Source of the DNA: Clostridium drakei
GTDB taxonomy: Bacteria; Bacillota; Clostridia; Clostridiales; Clostridiaceae
Length of the DNA stretch: 64,000 nucleotides
Direction of reading: 5' to 3'
Assembly: GCF_000633595.2 (NCBI RefSeq)
Contig: NZ_JIBU02000018.1
Location: forward strand, 57,267-121,266
Shown: positions 63,024 through 64,000 of the stretch, in pieces
Position numbering within the stretch: the first letter of the stretch is position 1
Layout of the letters: every line of letters starts with the position of its first letter
Translations under genes and position numbers: made by a program
The notes under the pieces: generated by a model
What the model was told of the DNA's origin: nothing
Database searches by the model: none
The model's input: only the letters and a program-made list of their open reading frames with translations

Positions 63024-63473
63024 ATGAAGACATTATCCATTGATGCAAATGATGAAGAAATTAAAGATCTGGTTATTGAGTGGAATGAACTTTTAGCTGC
63101 TGAGAAATATGAAGAAGCGCTTTCTATGTTTCCATCTCATAAATTGGAAGTTGAATGGACACCTGAATTATTAGAACAAGCTGTATATGGCTATGGTGTT
63201 GTTGGTTATACTCGTGAAGAAATAAAAGAAATGTTTGGTCCTGAGGACTATAAAGTTACTTCTATTTTTGATAATAAAGAAAAGAATAAAATAATAAATA
63301 GTATTGAAGTCAGTCGTGACTGGAATTTTAAAGATGAAAATATTATAGGTATGGTGCATTATGATTGTGTTCCTTTAAACGGTGAATTGAGTGATTTAAC
63401 AGCCAGATTTCATATAAGAAAAATTTATGATAACAATGTAACTTTAGAATTTTTGGATCTTCATGTAATGTAA
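63024..63473 (+). CDS. Hypothetical protein
   Basis: Not recognised. A 149-residue acidic soluble protein (MKTLSIDANDEEIKDL onward), with a helical first half and a beta-rich second half (LTARFHIRKIYDNNVTLEFLDLHV). The pattern is a little like SUKH or SnoaL-type small domains but no motif decides it. AAGGAGG precedes the ATG. It lies between DUF3788 and a degenerate CRISPR repeat. Confidence 0.65.
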   Translation: MKTLSIDANDEEIKDLVIEWNELLAAEKYEEALSMFPSHKLEVEWTPELLEQAVYGYGVVGYTREEIKEMFGPEDYKVTSIFDNKEKNKIINSIEVSRDWNFKDENIIGMVHYDCVPLNGELSDLTARFHIRKIYDNNVTLEFLDLHVM

Positions 63474-63491
63474 AGAGTATGAGTGAAATGG

Positions 63492-63520
63492 GAATTGAAC
63501 TTTAACAGATAACATATTAA
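63492..63520 (+). repeat. Degenerate solitary CRISPR repeat
   Basis: ATTGAACTTTAACA matches the first 13-14 bases of the repeat, then diverges (GATAACATATT). This resembles the decayed last repeats of the four arrays and may mark the end of a lost fifth array. Confidence 0.5.
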
Positions 63521-63524
63521 AAAT

Positions 63525-63566
63525 AAATGCTATTGCTATAAATCAGCAGTAGCATTTATTTTTATG
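63525..63566 (+). terminator. Rho-independent terminator
   Basis: AAATAAATGCTATTGCT and AGCAGTAGCATTTATTTTTAT around a short loop. Confidence 0.6.
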
Positions 63567-63622
63567 AATGTTTAAATAGCACTGTTTGTGTTAAAATAAT
63601 TGTTAAGAAAGGAAGTGGTTAA

Positions 63623-64000
63623 GTGAAAAAGATTTCTATAGGTATAACTGATTTTAAGGAAATTATAAATAATAATTACTATCTTGTAGATAAAAGTTTG
63701 TTTATAAAAGAGATAATGGAAGATGGATCAAAAGTTTTATTAATTCCAAGACCAAGACGTTTTGGAAAGACTATAAATATGAGCATGCTTAAGTATTTCT
63801 TTGAAAAGACTGATGAAGATAATAGCTTTCTTTTTAAAGAATTATATATATATAAATGTAAAGATGTCATGGAAAAACAAGGGAAATATCCAGTTATTTA
63901 TCTCACCTTCAAGGATGAAAAATATTTGAGCTGGAAAGATTGTAAAAGTGGGATGAAATTTGTAATAGGAAATGAATTTAAAAGGCATAAATATCTTCTT
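63623..64000 (+). CDS. AAA-ATPase-like / PD-(D/E)XK family protein (partial)
   Basis: Only the first 126 codons are inside the window. GTG 63623 follows AAGGAAGTGG. The visible part is the N-terminus of the AAA-ATPase-like (PF09820) family that often carries a C-terminal PD-(D/E)XK nuclease (DUF1703): SIGITDFKEIINNNYYLVDK, then the P-loop-like LLIPRPRRFGKTINMSML. These proteins occur in many copies in clostridia and Bacteroidetes, sometimes as selfish or defence-related genes. The end is not seen, so the nuclease part is inferred. Confidence 0.85.
   Translation, partial: MKKISIGITDFKEIINNNYYLVDKSLFIKEIMEDGSKVLLIPRPRRFGKTINMSMLKYFFEKTDEDNSFLFKELYIYKCKDVMEKQGKYPVIYLTFKDEKYLSWKDCKSGMKFVIGNEFKRHKYLL

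Noticed and set aside
63623..64000. A defence island at the right edge built on the AAA-ATPase-like gene
   Set aside because: Only the start of the gene is visible and the family is common outside defence loci.

Overview
The window is AT-rich DNA with clostridial gene style: AGGAGG-type ribosome sites, TTG and GTG starts, short operons and U-run terminators. The gene set fits an anaerobic Clostridium (sensu stricto) chromosome: BaiH-like flavin/FeS oxidoreductase, iron-dependent alcohol dehydrogenase, Amj flippase, T-box, cobalamin riboswitch, and a CRISPR repeat of the kind I associate with clostridia. No tRNA or rRNA gene was seen. Species cannot be fixed from the sequence alone.

Region 1 (1-12 kb) is envelope and metal/redox housekeeping: two near-identical PAP2 phosphatases about 10.5 kb apart, a class A penicillin-binding protein, an L,D-transpeptidase, an IS3/IS150-type insertion sequence, a pair of GTITQ-repeat proteins (one a lipoprotein, one His-rich), an Ohr peroxidase, a small siroheme/FeS protein, ferritin and MntH.

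Region 2 (12-35 kb) is metabolism, transport and one-component regulators: amino-acid permease, FMN-binding membrane protein with a TetR regulator, a PilZ protein, an AEC carrier, a TetR-FabG-MaoC acyl operon, a double-MerR regulator with an ABC exporter, two GNAT enzymes, PadR with a DHA2 drug exporter, a flavin oxidoreductase with an alcohol dehydrogenase and LysR, PhzF, and a CWB2 surface protein. Two copies of a palindromic intergenic element lie here.

Region 3 (35-45 kb) has a B3/4-domain protein, a cobalamin-riboswitch-controlled ABC importer, a SUKH-like immunity protein, an AI-2E family permease, a MATE exporter, an isochorismatase-like hydrolase and the Amj lipid II flippase.

Region 4 (45-64 kb) is the most interesting part: a seven-gene type III-A CRISPR operon (cas10-csm2-csm3-csm4-csm5-csm6-cas6) with no cas1/cas2, whose Cas10 has the GGDD cyclase but no recognisable HD nuclease. 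It sits among four separate arrays (4, 2, 11 and 3 spacers), each behind its own copy of a roughly 180-bp leader, with unrelated genes between them (GNAT; HxlR plus flavoprotein; T-box and valS). A fifth leader relic is followed by a truncated group II intron, two small genes and a degenerate repeat, suggesting a destroyed fifth array. The window ends inside an AAA-ATPase-like/PD-(D/E)XK protein.
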